Below are positions 32,731 through 33,500 of a DNA stretch of 33,500 nucleotides, in pieces. A program made the translations under genes and the position numbers. Below the pieces are notes generated by a model, which ran no database searches, was not told where the DNA came from, and saw only the letters and a program-made list of their open reading frames with translations. Every line of letters starts with the position of its first letter. Positions within the stretch are counted from its first letter, which is position 1. Source of the stretch: Prevotellamassilia timonensis (GTDB lineage Bacteria; Bacteroidota; Bacteroidia; Bacteroidales; Bacteroidaceae); the NCBI RefSeq assembly GCF_021531665.1, contig NZ_JADYUH010000027.1, forward strand, positions 1 to 33,500, read 5' to 3'.

Positions 32731-32941
32731 TAAATAAAAGGGGAAACAAAAAAACTATACAAACTATACACAAAACCCTACACAGACCTTGCATTCCGCT
32801 GATTTTCCGAACGTTACGAAATGTATAGTTTGAGACGCAAACTATACACAAACTATACATTGAACCATACATTGAGGCGTTTCAAACCCTACACAGCGAG
32901 CGTACGCGAAACTATACACGAGGCGGAACACAAACCCTACA
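32731..32941 (-). repeat. Right copy of long interspersed repeat (TGTATAGTTTG family), inverted
   Basis: 32731-32908 is the reverse complement of 1-179, with differences clustered at about 32780-32825. Beyond 32908 the repeat continues with AAACTATACA and CAAACCCTACA units to about 32941. The hairpin TGTATAGTTTG-AGACG-CAAACTATACA lies at 32822-32848. The two copies together form an inverted pair enclosing about 32.5 kb. The short open frames covering this region on the minus strand are shared by both copies and are unlikely to be real genes. Confidence 0.9.
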
Positions 32942-33007
32942 CAACGGCGTCCAAAGCACTTCCACGGGGGTGTTATATAAACCCTCATGTATAACCTCAT
33001 GTCGAAG

Positions 33008-33092
33008 TTTGAAAAGCCCTTCCCTTTAGGGAGGGGTTGGGGTAGGCTTTTGAAAAGCCCTTCCCTTCAGGGAGGGGTTGGGGTAGGCTTCC
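33008..33092 (+). repeat. Two tandem 41-bp G-rich repeats
   Basis: The unit GAAAAGCCCTTCCCTT is followed by (T/C)AGGGAGGGGTTGGGGTAGGCTT and repeats with a 41-bp period starting at 33011 and 33052, with a single difference. Each unit holds a hairpin CCCTTCCCT/AGGGAGGGG and a run of three to four G-tracts. Confidence 0.85.
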
Positions 33093-33204
33093 ACCGAAAA
33101 ATCCAACAATTTTGAGTCATTTTTCGGCGATTCGACATTAACATTTTTAACTTATCAGAACACTTTCTGCCTGCCAATTTTGCCTACTCGGCGCATAGTT
33201 TTTC

Positions 33205-33261
33205 TTTGCCTTCCCCTAATTTAAATTAGAAGAAGGCAAATTTAAATTAGAGGAAGGCAAA
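33205..33261. repeat. Nested AT-rich inverted repeat
   Basis: The perfect 12-bp palindrome TAATTTAAATTA is at 33217-33228. It is flanked by TTTGCCTTC (33205-33213) and GAAGGCAAA (33232-33240). A second GAAGGCAAA copy follows at 33253-33261, after another AATTTAAATTAGAG. The left arm can therefore pair with either of two right arms, giving two exclusive hairpins. Confidence 0.8.
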
Positions 33262-33317
33262 TTTTAACCGGATGCGCTCCTAAAACCCCCGATTTTAAAG
33301 GGAAAGTGACGAAAAAA

Positions 33318-33339
33318 GGGAGGAGCCGAGGCTCCTCCC
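33318..33339 (-). terminator. Terminator for a minus-strand gene entering from the right edge
   Basis: GGGAGGAGCC / GGCTCCTCCC form a 9-10 bp GC-rich stem with a very short loop. On the minus strand it is followed by TTTTTTCGTC. It lies about 100 bp past the partial gene at 33437-33500. Confidence 0.85.
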
Positions 33340-33350
33340 ATATCTCTATA

Positions 33351-33358
33351 CAAATATA
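33351..33358 (-). promoter_or_regulatory. Possible -7 box directly before a terminator
   Basis: The minus strand reads TATATTTG, matching TAnnTTTG. Transcription from it would run into the terminator at 33318-33339 within a few bases. It may be a chance match in AT-rich DNA. Confidence 0.2.
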
Positions 33359-33436
33359 ATACATTTCGCTGCCAAAAGCAAGAAGTGTTAAAACCGAAAT
33401 AACGCTTTGGGTGTGGAAAATGTTTGAGACGGTGTG

Positions 33437-33500
33437 TCATAATAGCCAATCTGCTTCGTTGCTATCGGATTCGGGCTTGGTCATGTACTTCAGTACACTC
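33437..33500 (-). CDS. 3' end of an unidentified gene, cut by the window edge
   Basis: On the minus strand an open frame from the window edge reads SVLKYMTKPESDSNEADWLL and stops at TGA (33437-33439). The other two minus frames have stops within this stretch. The acidic, Leu-ending tail and the downstream terminator support a real gene end. Only 20 residues are visible and the product cannot be identified. Confidence 0.5.
   Translation of the reverse strand, partial: SVLKYMTKPESDSNEADWLL

Noticed and set aside
32489-32872. 127-codon minus-strand frame in the repeat region
   Set aside because: Its N-terminal part repeats the CIVCIVFLFPLLF peptide encoded by the other copy of the long repeat near 137, and the rest runs through hairpin repeats. 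It is best explained as repeat DNA.

Overview
The window reads as a chromosomal segment of a member of the Bacteroidales, most likely Prevotellaceae or a close relative. The evidence is threefold. Gene starts are repeatedly preceded by the Bacteroidetes -7 box TAnnTTTG rather than a sigma-70 -10 or strong Shine-Dalgarno sequences. The protein set is typical of the group: BACON-domain proteins, an M60-like mucinase, a serine-type sulfatase, a LytTR two-component pair, a DUF4923-type lipoprotein, a Bacteroidetes-type LptD and a T9SS-like C-terminal domain. Several intergenic regions hold multi-copy palindromic repeats. Species cannot be fixed from the sequence alone. No tRNA, rRNA, CRISPR array, intact transposase or phage gene was seen.

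Layout. 1-179: a repeat cut by the window edge. 173-1765 (-): sulfatase. 1972-4007 (-): LytTR regulator and histidine kinase with an unusual His-rich periplasmic loop. 4342-10543 (+): argH, a Cys-rich lipoprotein, a leucine-rich-repeat surface protein and a BACON-CBM32-M60 peptidase, closed by a strong terminator. 10876-13900 (-): folD, ffh and a DUF4923-like lipoprotein. 14001-15059 (-): thiL. 15168-15647 (-): small beta-barrel protein. 15850-16986 (-): lpxB. 17206-17964 (-): surE, separated from lpxB by a palindromic repeat. 18270-19175 (+): AraC regulator. 19478-22680 (+): clpB and a nitroreductase. 22805-23275 (-): SRPBCC protein, divergent from 23543-32247 (+): pyrE, alkaline phosphatase, HD hydrolase, lptD, a BACON-like lipoprotein and a TonB-dependent receptor. 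32248-33436: about 1.2 kb without a credible gene, packed with repeats. 33437-33500 (-): 3' tip of another gene.

Function. Housekeeping genes (argH, folD, ffh, thiL, clpB, pyrE) are interleaved with envelope biogenesis (lpxB, lptD, beta-barrel) and a surface or secreted nutrient-acquisition set (sulfatase, M60 peptidase, alkaline phosphatase, TonB receptor). The latter set fits a host-associated, glycan- or mucin-using lifestyle; this is inference.

The most unusual material is non-coding. A roughly 180-bp repeat built from TGTATAGTTTG units lies in opposite orientation at both ends of the window, enclosing about 32.5 kb. A 191-bp MITE-like unit has 20-bp terminal inverted repeats. A recurring GGAGCATAG hairpin family appears three times. 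There are also two tandem G-rich repeats and a nested AT-rich palindrome array. The most unusual protein feature is the His-rich sensor loop of the LytTR-linked kinase.
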